Below are positions 1 through 7,374 of a DNA stretch of 10,058 nt, one piece after another; the stretch's first letter is position 1, and each line of letters begins with the position of its first letter. Made by a program: the position numbers and the translations under genes. The notes under the pieces were generated by a model. The model was not told the DNA's origin, ran no database searches, and saw only the letters and a program-made list of their open reading frames with translations. Source of the DNA: Ectocarpus siliculosus (taxonomy: Eukaryota > Sar > Phaeophyceae > Ectocarpales > Ectocarpaceae); assembly GCA_000310025.1 (NCBI GenBank), contig FN649749.1:731193-741250 (forward strand). Direction: 5' to 3'.

Positions 1-412
1 TGCGCAATGGATTTTCCTTTTTTGACCTGCGGTACACGTGTGTGTTCGCAGGCTCAGCAGAACAGCAAACCCGCTCTGTTGACTTCGTGCCTTTTCGGCA
101 TCATGCAGCATCCGAAGCGGGTCAGGACGTTGGTTTTTTCGAAATAGGAACAGTCGCATTTCCGGTTTCGTTTTCCGACGGCGTCAAGGAACGGCCTTTA
201 TCGCTGACGTGACAACCAAAATGAGGGGAACATCGCTCGCAACAGCATGTTTCCATCACTCGTAACAGTGGTAAACTTCTGTGCTTTCATCATCATGTGT
301 TCGTCTGTTGCCCATGTTTTCCGTGTTTTGACCTGTGCGGAAAAACCCGCCGATGCCAGCGAACAACTACTGTTTCGTTGCTTTACACACACGTGTTTGT
401 GTCCTTTTGCAG
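1..412 (+). other. Presumed intron upstream of the first visible ATP12 exon
   Basis: No segment here reads as the expected upstream part of ATP12 (the block around T-D-T-x-C-F/Y-R), so I treat it as intron. It ends in a good acceptor, a TG/T-rich tract then TTTTGCAG at 411-412. A similar acceptor-like string ends at 51 (GTGTGTTCGCAG). The frame after it stays open for a short way but does not resemble ATP12. The short ORFs at 198-441 show no protein-like features. Confidence 0.6.
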
Positions 413-3400
413 TTTTCTGTCGCCGGACCCTGACCCGGTGATTGCTCGGCGCCAGCGCCAGCTGTGGTCCCCTCTCAGGGACTGGACGGAAGAGGTAAGA
501 GCTGGGTGACTCGTTGGCTCTTGGTGCTGCAGTTGTTGGTGGTGTTTGCGTTGTTGAAGTTGTGATCGGTACCCCTGTTGTTGCTGTTGAAGGGAAAGTA
601 TTGCTGTTCCTGTGCCAACGGCTGTGTTTGCTTGCAGGTTAGATATACATGGGGGCGTTTGTTCACCAGCGCGAACCACCAATTTTTACCACCACCCACC
701 CTATCTACGATAAAACAACTTAGCGGCATGTTGTCCTACGGTAGACACAATCAAACGAAAAGCAAGAACGCCTGACGACCGGGGGCCTTCGTTTTCTGTG
801 TGGTGTGTGGTGACAAGGCGTTGGGCATCCCTGTAGCAACGACGACGGAGATTCACCGCACGCCGCAACACCCCCCGGAGGCGTTGGCGCGGGCTAGGGA
901 CCTCCTGGAGTCCCTTGACGAGTGGGGGCTAGCCGCTGTGCAGAGCGCGACGATGGAGTGCAAGAGCTTGGTCATCGCGCTCGCTCTGCTTTTCCGCAAG
1001 ACCACCGTGGAAAAGGTGCTTTTTTTTTTTCTCTCTCTCTCGTTTGCTGGAGGCGTGTGGCAATGTGATAAAAAAAGGTGTTGCTGTTGTTTTTGGTTCC
1101 CCACGCCAAGCGATAAGTTGAAGTTACTTACAGAAGGCAACTTCCACTTGTTGACATTCTCGATACCCGATAAAGCGTTACTTCTGCAAATGGTTGTGCG
1201 AGATTTATTTGCTTGGGCTTATTAAGCTTCCGAGAACAACCGCGAATATTATTTTGGTGGGAAACATTGTGCAAGTGCCCAGTTGGAACGCGAGTGATCC
1301 GTTTTCCCGGACAAACCGTGTTTTTTCCATATGGCAACAGAAAAAAAAGTACCTGCGCAGATTTTGTCCGGTTTCAAAACGCCTTCCATCTTTGTGATCC
1401 CGCGATCGACACGAACTCATGAGCCCCGAATTGGGGACGCGTACTATTTGCAAGGACGCATATGGTAGGCTGCAAATCAATTGCAGTAGCTATGTTGTGG
1501 CGTTTGGGGGCTATGTGCCTCTGTCTGCCAAACGTCGCTCGAAGCACCGGCTGTGACCCCCAAAATGCCCTCCTATGTGAAGGGTGTTCAACCTGTGACT
1601 TCTCGATGGCGGCGGTTGCAATACTGGATGGTATTTTTTCTTCAAAATTTGAACATTTTGTTTATCGGCGGAATCCCGAGCCAAAGGAAGCCATCTGAAA
1701 ACTAGTCAGTAGGATATGAAATGAATCCAGGATTCGAAACGAATACAGATTTCGGTACGAATTCGGGGAAGATTCTGTTGTTCCATGAAGCATGTTGAAG
1801 AATGAATCTATCCTCTCAGTCCCCTTCCTCTCTCCCACAACACCCGAGAGCTATCGAGGAGCAAGACTACGATGCCACCTCGCCACACGCGGCGTTCAAC
1901 AGCGACTGCTTCGGCGGCAGCTGCCCCGGTCCTGGTGTCGGCTGCTGCGAGCTCATTGGTGGGCCCGCCCGCTTTCCCCGCCCCCGTTCGGGCCGCCTCC
2001 CCCGCCACGTTCGCTGACGTTGCCACCGCGGCACATGATTTGCCGCCCCGTATCGGGCGCGGGGGGCTACCTTAGACCTTACTAGGGTCTTCGACCGCAG
2101 CCGGATTGGCCGTGACCAGGACACGCTGTTGGTGGAGGCGATTTTTCGCCTGGGAGAGGCACTGTAGTGCCTACCCCTCTCTTCCGGGAGTAGAGGTCTA
2201 TACGACACTCCTGGTTCGTGGCTGCCTCACGCGCCAGTCCACCGCCTATCGCAAGGCACGGGGGGTAAAAAGCTCCGCGACAAGTCCATCTCTCCTATCC
2301 CGAGGCGGCGGCTATGAAGCGCTCCCGGCGGAGCACATCTTCGACCTGACGCTAAGCTCAGCGGTCGTCTTTTTGTGCTCCCGGTGGACGGTTATGTCCG
2401 TCCTTGCCCGAGGGTGAAGTTATCCCAGCTCTGAGTCGGGGCCCCGGCGGCGCCAGCTTCTCCCGTTTCCGATGCGAAGAGCTAGCGCGGCGGCTGCAGG
2501 GGAAGATAGACCGCAGTAGTACAGCGAGCAGCATCAGCGCGAGGGAGGAGGAGATTGCCGACGCGAAGGACGACCGAGCTTTTCCTCGGACGGTTAAGCG
2601 ACGGCTGCAGGCGCTGTTCCGTTCGTCCTTCGCGTCCGCACTCTCCTCCTCCCTTCCGCTGCGGCTGCTTGCGGCACCACTGAGGTCTATCTGCGTCTGC
2701 AGCCGCCGCGCCAGCTGTGCACGGGAAACGAGAGCCGGCGCCGAAACGCGTGTCCTCATCGATTTGCTGAGGAACACTGCATCTTCTTTGGAGATACACA
2801 CTGAGCTCGCCAAAGACGTGACTTTGTTCGCGTTGGCTTGGAAGGGGCCACGACCTCTCCTTCGCGATGGGATCGCAAGTTCTACTGTTGCGAGGGGCGC
2901 GGGGACATACCTTTCACTTCCAGTTTGGTAGAGACGCCCCGTGACTCTGTTGAAGCCGTGGTAGTGGGTCCGGACGTCGCGTGCCCGTCTGCTTGTGCCG
3001 TGGGCCGTGTTACGGCGTGCATCACTTGTCCCAAGGGCGCCTGTTTCCGATCCTGCTGCGGAACGGAGTTTGAGGCTGCGCTCCGCTGACGGCGATGCAA
3101 TTGACCGTCACCCTGCAAGGGCATTTGCGGGCGGCGGGCCTGCCTCACCGCAACACTACGCTCTCTTTTCGGGTCGGGGTCTCTGCCGCGCAGTCCGTAA
3201 ACGGAACATCGATGGGGGTGGCATACGGAGAGCGTCGCAGAACGCCATGTTGGCGCTACCACCACAATCCGATGAAGCATGTTGAAAAATTCCGGGGTCT
3301 CTGCCGCGCAGTCCGTAAACGGAACATCGATGGGGGTGGCATACGGAGAGCGTCGCAGAACGCCATGTTGGCGCTACCACCACAATCCGATGAAGCATGT

Positions 3401-4617
3401 TGAAAAATTACTCCACGGAGTTCCCGTTCTCCTCTCCCGAAAAACGCGAGATAGAGAGGAGGAAGACACATAATTGAGACCAACCCACCCGCCCTACAAG
3501 TAGTATTTTCATGAAGTCAATAGCCATTCAAACGCGTCCGGACTGGGCATGTAGCGATATGCCCAGCCCGAAGAGTGTCTCAAAGGCGAGACCCTCCTGT
3601 CAGTGCAGGAGGCCTCACGCAACCAAACCCGCTACTTGCGTTGAATAATCTGGGAAAGGAAAAAATAGTACAACAGGATTTTGAGCCCCGAAGGGAGAGA
3701 CGAGGATAATGCATGAACATGGCATGACGCTGGCAGGGTATGTGTGCGTGTTCGTCTTATGTGTTCTGGTCCCAGTCTATACGCCTTTCGGTGGTATATG
3801 TATTTGACTATAATCAGCCGGGGTCATACAGCAGGAATCCCAACACAGGAACTTTTCCTCTTGTGTAGATATCTCGTTTCATTCCCCCCACCTCCCCTCC
3901 TGCGGCGGCGCTTGTCTCAGTCTTAATGGCGAGAGAGGAGATGGTGGCGACAATTTTCACAACCTGAATATCGATTGTACATGGTAGAGAAGATCAATTT
4001 TTAAGTATGCTGAGAGTCATGATCAGCGCCCGACTGCCGTTTGTGACGTCTCGGTAACGAGTAGGGTCTCGGGCAGCAGGATCGTGGTTTATTGAATGAA
4101 GGCGGTGAAGGTGTCCTTAAGTAACAACTGAGGAGACGCGCGTGTTTCACAATATAATCCGCCGTTTTTTGTGGTCTGCCAAATGCCGGAAGACCACTTA
4201 AGTCCGGAGTGCATTGGTGCTTGCAGCGTTAATTCATTGTGGGCTCTGGCCAATCTCCGCCAAGATCCCGGACAGCAGGGGGCTGGATGTGAAATACACG
4301 AGTGTACGGTGAACAAGGCAACCAAATGGAATGAATAAAGAGATCGTACTTTTGCAACTCGATGCTTTGTTGTGTCTCTTCTCTGCTGTCGGCCCCTCCT
4401 TTGCCCTACCTCTTCCACTCCTAATTCTTCGCCTGGACGAAACTTGCATTGCCAGGCGTTCGATGCAGCTCGCCTTGAGGAGGAGTACAACGTGGAGCGG
4501 TGGGGCATGATCGAGGGAGGGCACGACATGGATCGGGCCAACACCACGCTCACGCTTACGGCGGCTTCGACTCTTATCTGGCTCAGGAGCGCCTCTTTGC
4601 GACCCCCTTCCCCGTAG
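413..4617 (+). CDS. ATP12: ATP12 / ATPAF2 mitochondrial F1-ATPase assembly chaperone, 3' portion (three exons: 413-494, 818-1015, 4456-4617)
   Basis: Chaperone that binds the F1 alpha subunit in the mitochondrial matrix before alpha3beta3 assembly (family knowledge). Three exons join in phase. Exon 413-494 follows a TTTTGCAG acceptor, encodes LWSPLRDWTEE (family W-D/S-P-L-x-x-W block) and ends at GAG|GTAAGA. Exon 818-1015 starts at GACAAG|GCG with ALGIPVATTTEI, continues through DEWGLAAVQ and CKSLVIALALL, and ends TTVEK at AAAAG|GTGC. Exon 4456-4617 follows TTGCCAG, gives AFDAARLEEEY then ERWGMIEGGHD, and stops at TAG 4615-4617. The joins reproduce the family order without gaps: W-x-E then G-[IV]-x-[IV]-x-[ST]-[ST]-[ST], then TVE-x-A, then RLEEEY. 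About 146 C-terminal residues are present. The N-terminal half, including the targeting peptide, lies upstream. Exon 413 starts with the third base of a codon, so the preceding exon must end with two bases of a codon. Identification is firm; the exact 818 acceptor is slightly less certain because its pyrimidine tract is interrupted by GT repeats. Confidence 0.92.
495..817 (+). other. ATP12 intron (323 nt, phase 0)
   Basis: Donor GAG|GTAAGA at 495; acceptor GACAAG at 816-817. Both flanking exons break between codons, and the joined protein fits the family without a gap. An alternative acceptor, CTTGCAG near 638, would add residues the family lacks and soon meets stops. An in-frame TGA at 773-775 excludes extending exon 818-1015 far upstream. 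Confidence 0.75.
1872..2167 (+). pseudogene. Decayed reading frame with a probable one-base shift at a G6 run
   Basis: An ATG at 1872 opens a 67-codon frame rich in Ala, Pro and Val that stops at TAG 2073-2075. The frame one base over is open from 2039 to TAG 2165-2167 and contains the more protein-like stretch LTRVFDRSRIGRDQ followed by DTLLVEAIFRLGEAL. The two overlap at the G6 run at 2061-2066, a typical site for a one-base indel; losing one G would place them in one frame. I do not recognise the protein. It could be a gag-like or captured host fragment, or a chance pair of frames in GC-rich DNA. Confidence 0.3.
2480..2716. repeat. Imperfect inverted repeat, two 94-bp arms with 49-bp spacer
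   Basis: Left arm 2480-2573 and the reverse complement of right arm 2623-2716 align over 94 positions without gaps; by hand I count 79 matches (84%). Similarity continues weakly outward to about 2448 on the left and 2743 on the right, with small gaps. The spacer 2574-2622 holds a small perfect hairpin, CCGAG-CTTTTC-CTCGG. Each arm, read on its own strand, gives a similar peptide (LARRL...REEE..ADAKD), which explains the overlapping ORFs on the two strands. The 15 mismatches fall 5/5/5 on codon positions, so there is no sign of protein constraint. Confidence 0.9.
3175..3410. repeat. Tandem duplication, two 118-bp copies
   Basis: Copies run 3175-3292 and 3293-3410. I see no difference between them until the final base. 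Each copy ends with ATGAAGCATGTTGAAAAATT. Because 118 is not a multiple of three, the same sequence is read in different frames in the two copies, which creates several overlapping ORFs here. Near-perfect identity means a recent duplication or an assembly artefact. Confidence 0.95.
3534..3620 (+). ncRNA. Cluster of three perfect hairpins closed by a short stem, candidate structured RNA
   Basis: Three adjacent hairpins with perfect stems: CTGGGCAT/ATGCCCAG (3543-3566, 8 bp), GTCTC/GAGAC (3577-3592, 5 bp) and CCTCCTG/CAGGAGG (3593-3612, 7 bp). GCGT at 3534-3537 can pair with ACGC at 3617-3620 to enclose all three in a cloverleaf-like fold of 87 nt. It has no tRNA A/B box or T-loop, no snoRNA C/D boxes and no hammerhead core, so no known class is assigned. 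It lies in the sense strand of the ATP12 intron. It may simply be part of a repeat element. Confidence 0.3.
4028..4074 (+). other. Two-part hairpin with GTAA tetraloop in the ATP12 intron
   Basis: GCCCGA (4028-4033) pairs with TCGGGC (4069-4074). Inside, CTCG-GTAA-CGAG (4050-4061) forms a stem with a GNRA-type loop. No other conserved signal is visible, and the two stems are separated by unpaired sequence. It could be chance. Confidence 0.25.
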
Positions 4618-5110
4618 AAAGCACCGTTTTAGTAGGGAGCGAGAGGGTTTCCTAACGGTGGCAGCGGCCGAACCTTCCCTTCAAGTTCCCGTTTGGTGAA
4701 GGTTTTTCGTGAGACTATGGAATGTGTTGGATTGGAGAAAGGGTCGAGGGTTGATGTAAGCCTGTTTGTTTGTTTAGGGTGTGGGTCAACCCTTTTCACT
4801 TTTTCACTCTATGCTCTTGTGACATGAGACGGTACGTCCTCGCGCGGGTTTGGGGCGCGCGATATATTGAATTTCAACGTTGTATGACGACGAACCAACA
4901 AGCACGGACTTGCTCCTCCGCGGTGGATCCTGCACCAGACCCCATGAAACATCCCACGCGGTGGCGGCAAACCAAGAAACCTTCACCCAGAATTTCTGAT
5001 ATGCGAGCCCAAAATAACTCACGCCAAATGAATCGTACGTAAATTCTCTGGCGGCGGTGGAGGCACGTACAAGGGAGCGGACCTCGGACAGCGATCACAA
5101 ATGAAATTGA
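4618..5110 (+). other. ATP12 3' UTR and downstream flank; no gene seen
   Basis: Begins right after the ATP12 stop. A T-rich stretch with repeated TGTTTGTTTG lies at about 4760-4778 and could be near the 3' end of the transcript, but there is no clear polyadenylation signal. The small ORF at 4770-5042 has no protein-like features and is probably chance. Confidence 0.5.
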
Positions 5111-5242
5111 AAGTTTCGACACGATCAGTTTCTCTCGACTCTAGTCGAAACTCAACGCCCTACCCACAAAGCGGCGTCTCAGTCACACGTCCGCAGCGTT
5201 CTCAAACTACATCTGACAAATGACGAATTCATTCGAAGGTTG

Positions 5243-5620
5243 ATGATCGACGAGAGCACAATCTCGGCGCTGTTGGAGAACTTTCTCGAATCGCTGACAC
5301 GTATTCAAACCTTGGAGGGTATTAACATGATTCAAACAGCATTCCTCCCAAGTAACACGTCCTGCACTCCGACCGATTCTGCACTCGTGGGCGTCAGCTC
5401 ATCCATCGTTTGCAAATCCTTCAAAATAGTGAATCTCAACGAGACTGGCGACAAAATGCGATGGACACGAGAACAAACCAGGAAAGAGCATGTGGAGGAA
5501 GACACCTACAATGCCACAAGAGACAAAGAATCGAAGACCATCAGTCGAGCTAGTACCCACCACACAAAAATTGTCTCGAAACCTCGATTCATTCAACGAC
5601 GAGAGCCATTGCCTCCCTAA
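5243..5620 (+). CDS. Hypothetical protein ORF or terminal exon, 125 aa, unrecognised
   Basis: The frame is open from 5111 to TAA 5618-5620, with an ATG at 5243. The predicted protein is hydrophilic and has a plausible amino-acid mix. Its N-terminal third is helix-friendly (STISALLENFLESL), and a charged Lys/Glu/Arg/Thr-rich tail follows. Many codons follow the RNY pattern typical of coding sequence. A good acceptor, TTTCTCTCGACTCTAG, ends at 5144, so the ORF could instead be a last exon starting at 5145. No domain or homologue is recognised, and no partner exon was found. An open stretch of this length is not rare by chance in 10 kb, so the call is tentative. Confidence 0.3.
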   Translation: MIDESTISALLENFLESLTRIQTLEGINMIQTAFLPSNTSCTPTDSALVGVSSSIVCKSFKIVNLNETGDKMRWTREQTRKEHVEEDTYNATRDKESKTISRASTHHTKIVSKPRFIQRREPLPP

Positions 5621-6180
5621 ATCAAGGCCAAGGTACTGATCATGCCAGTATCTCGCAAATCCAACATGGTGGGGGGGAGTAGGAATGACTTGTCGGGTAG
5701 GGCGCATAGGAGGGGGGGGGGGGTGTACTCATAGTCGTGCATACCGTAGTCGTTTGACCATTGACCTCGCATCCCTACAAAGCCGGGACGGAGCACGCCG
5801 GGTTCTCACCGGACCAGGCTCTCACATCACCAAGCGCCAAGCGCCGTGAGGTATTTGGCGAGTCGCATGAAGGGTGAGCTGCATTCTGCTAAGGGTGTTC
5901 GGCATCTGGTGCTTACTTCCTTGCGTACGGATGACAGCTGACTTAATTTATTTTCTGGTGCTTTCACTTCCAGAGACAGTTGTAAGCACTGTGTAACTGC
6001 CTCGAGGAAGCTTGACCATTTTAACACAACGTGGTGCGATCATCCCCCGTTGCGCGGAGTGAGGTTTCTCGACCCTGCACAACATGATCTACTCGACCAC
6101 CATTACGGTTACCGCCAAAAAAAAACACAGAGGTAAAAAAAGAAAACGGTAACCTGGTTGCCGAGTTCACGAAGTGAATT
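5621..6180. other. No gene seen; contains G12 tract and duplicated GCGCATAGG-G string
   Basis: A run of 12 G lies at 5712-5723. The string GCGCATAGGAGGGGGG occurs at 5702-5717 and again at 6317-6332, on the same strand. Otherwise the interval has only short ORFs without protein-like character. Confidence 0.5.
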
Positions 6181-6312
6181 GGCTTGTTTTACAACGTCGT
6201 TGCCAAGCGACGAAAACCCAATCCCGATGGCAAACACCGAGTGGGGGGCTTGTTTTACAACGTCGTTGCCAAGCGACGAAAACCCAAACCCCGATGGCAA
6301 ACACCGGGGGGG
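6181..6312. repeat. 66-bp tandem duplication with hairpin core, ending in G12
   Basis: Copies start at 6181 and 6247, both with GGCTTGTTTTACAACGTCG. They differ at one short spot (CAATCCC versus CAAACCCC) and at the end. Each copy contains CGTCG-TTGCCAAG-CGACG, a 5-bp hairpin, bracketed by GTTTT and AAAAC, so each unit can fold into a longer imperfect hairpin. The second copy runs into 12 G at 6306-6317. Confidence 0.9.
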
Positions 6313-6451
6313 GGGGGCGCATAGGAGGGGGGATGGGCCAAAATGGTCGAAACAATTCAAATTCATTGTGGCGAGTGAAGTCAAAACATTTTCTGAAGCA
6401 GCACAGCTCACATCAAGATGAAACCACCATGTCAATATTCCAGCGCTCGCT

Positions 6452-6753
6452 GCAAATTGGCTCCCAAGTCAGCCACAGTACAACAAATGCTATCATGTGT
6501 CACAAGCAACATGGAACTCGATGAATCCGCCACAGAAATCCATCACTGACCGCGCATTTTCACAACGTACCTATGGTATTGATGTTCTACGTCGAAACCT
6601 CAGATGGAAATTCACTGCCAAATCGGCCACAGCGCAGCATCTGCCACCGTGTCGTTTCACAACAACATAGAAGTCGACGAATCCGACCCAACAATCATTC
6701 ACCGACGCTCGTATTTCACAACAAACCAAGTCATTGTCTTTCTACGTGCAAAG
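6452..6753. repeat. Diverged direct repeat, unit about 154 bp
   Basis: Two copies, about 6452-6605 and 6606-6753, align along their length. Shared landmarks include GCCACAG (6472 and 6626, spacing 154), TCGAYGAATCCG, a TTTCACAAC block, and TTCTACGT near the end (spacing 155). By eye the copies are roughly two-thirds identical. The end of a further copy may lie before 6452. The unit length is not a multiple of three, so it is unlikely to be a coding repeat; an old minisatellite or element remnant fits better. The overlapping ORFs at 6573-7040 and 6604-6933 are probably by-products. Confidence 0.65.
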
Positions 6754-7049
6754 ATCAGGTCTGGGGTCACACAGAAATCCGCCGCGGTGCATGCGATCGA
6801 AACGTTTGCCACGAGAACAGTTCGACCGTTCTACTACTGTACCCTCGCGCAGAACCACTCACGAACAAGGAGTACCTACGGTTCTTCCAGGTTGTTCGAA
6901 GTGAACCACCCAAATCCAAATGTTGTACGCTAGACCGTTCTGCGTCTGACGTGCGTGGCACGTGTATTCCACCCGAACTATCGCCCCTCCGCGCAAGCAC
7001 CGGGGCTGGCAGCGATACCTCCTGGTCTCAAAGGCCCTGAACAGATATA
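6754..7049. other. No supported gene
   Basis: Continues the composition of the preceding repeat region. Open frames exist on both strands, but none has a recognisable motif or a consistent exon structure. Confidence 0.4.
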
Positions 7050-7374
7050 TCTTCTTCGCTCTCGGAGCCATGACGCCGCCACACCGAAGACTCTTGGGAG
7101 TGAGTGCCCTCTTTTCACTATCAACTGCAGTGATGACACACTCCGGCACGCCAGCCACGCAGAGCTGTAGCGACACGAGCTGGAAGTCCACGGTTGACAT
7201 GAACCGCCCCTTTCCCATCGCCAGTGTTGCGTTGCCGACGGCGCCCATCAAGCCATCCGGGCACCGGCTGGGAACTGGTAAAGAATGCGGCCGGAACATT
7301 CGAACGAGAGAGGAAGAAGTCGCTGCCTTGCTTCGTAAGCGAGATGAGATGCAGCACACGGACAGCGCAAAAAA
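7050..7374. other. Coding-like GC-richer stretch, strand unresolved
   Basis: On the + strand, an ATG at 7070 gives an N terminus resembling a signal peptide (RRLLGVSALFSLSTAVM) and a charged tail (TREEEVAALLRKRDEMQ) before a possible donor AA|GTAGGT at 7375. On the - strand, the frame through 7290-7050 (a 175-codon open stretch, 7386-6859) reads DGLMGAVGNATLAMGKGRF and VDFQLVSLQLCVAGVPECV with well-biased codons, after a possible acceptor TTCTTTACCAG ending near 7290. Only one can be right, and neither product is recognised. I lean slightly to the - strand on codon pattern. Confidence 0.25.

Larger units (their letters stand above)
1785..3404. repeat. 15-bp direct repeat flanking the GC-rich insert
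   Basis: ATGAAGCATGTTGAA occurs at 1785-1799, 3272-3286 and 3390-3404, the last two as part of the 118-bp tandem duplication. The first copy lies just before the composition change and the others just before its end. This could be a long target-site duplication, a short recombination homology, or element-internal sequence. Confidence 0.85.
1800..3430. mobile_element. GC-rich insert in the ATP12 intron, possible degenerate mobile element or captured gene fragments
   Basis: Base composition changes from mixed, A/T-leaning intron to strongly GC-rich near 1840 and back after about 3430. The block contains short coding-like stretches in several + strand frames (1872-2075, 2039-2167, 2106-2417, 2404-2931, 2838-3089), each ended by a stop or shifted relative to the next. 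It also has a 94-bp-arm inverted repeat (2480-2716) and a 118-bp tandem duplication (3175-3410). The 15-mer ATGAAGCATGTTGAA occurs at its left edge (1785) and twice at its right edge (3272, 3390). No transposase, reverse transcriptase or integrase motif is recognisable, so the class is unknown. A non-mobile origin, such as a segmental duplication, is equally possible. Confidence 0.35.
1016..4455 (+). other. Last ATP12 intron (3440 nt, phase 0) carrying repeat-rich insert
   Basis: Donor AAAAG|GTGCTT is followed at once by T11 and (CT)5; acceptor GCATTGCCAG ends at 4455. It is phase 0 on both sides and splits TVEK from AFDAARLEEEY, where the family has no gap. Within it, 1016-1790 is unremarkable sequence with no supported gene, about 1800-3430 is a GC-rich block of repeats and decayed frames, 3534-3620 is a hairpin cluster, and 3620-4455 has one further hairpin and nothing else I can support. 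Confidence 0.85.

Noticed and set aside
800-1225. 141-codon + strand ORF taken as one gene
   Set aside because: Only 818-1015 is coding: it is an ATP12 exon with a splice donor at 1016. The part before lacks an ATG (it begins with GTG), and the part after the donor is intron with a T11 run.
1721-1765. GGATTCGAAAC as a tRNA B box or SINE promoter
   Set aside because: It deviates from the B-box consensus, there is no A box at the right distance, and no cloverleaf can be drawn.
2404-2931. 175-aa + strand ORF and its 151-aa minus-strand counterpart as real genes
   Set aside because: Their similarity follows from the inverted repeat, and mismatches between the arms show no codon-position bias, so protein-level selection is not supported.
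2995-3403. Several 75-130 codon ORFs on both strands
   Set aside because: They arise from the GC-rich insert and the 118-bp tandem duplication read in different frames. None has a motif, and the same DNA is read differently in each copy.
3534-3620. tRNA, hammerhead ribozyme or snoRNA
   Set aside because: No A/B boxes or T-loop, no CTGANGA/GAAA core, and no C/D boxes. Only the stems are supported.
6185-6200. GTTTTACAACGTCGT in the 66-bp repeat also occurs in E. coli lacZ-alpha of cloning vectors
   Set aside because: Only about 15 bases match; the sequence on both sides differs from lacZ, and the string is part of a local tandem duplication. Vector contamination is not supported.
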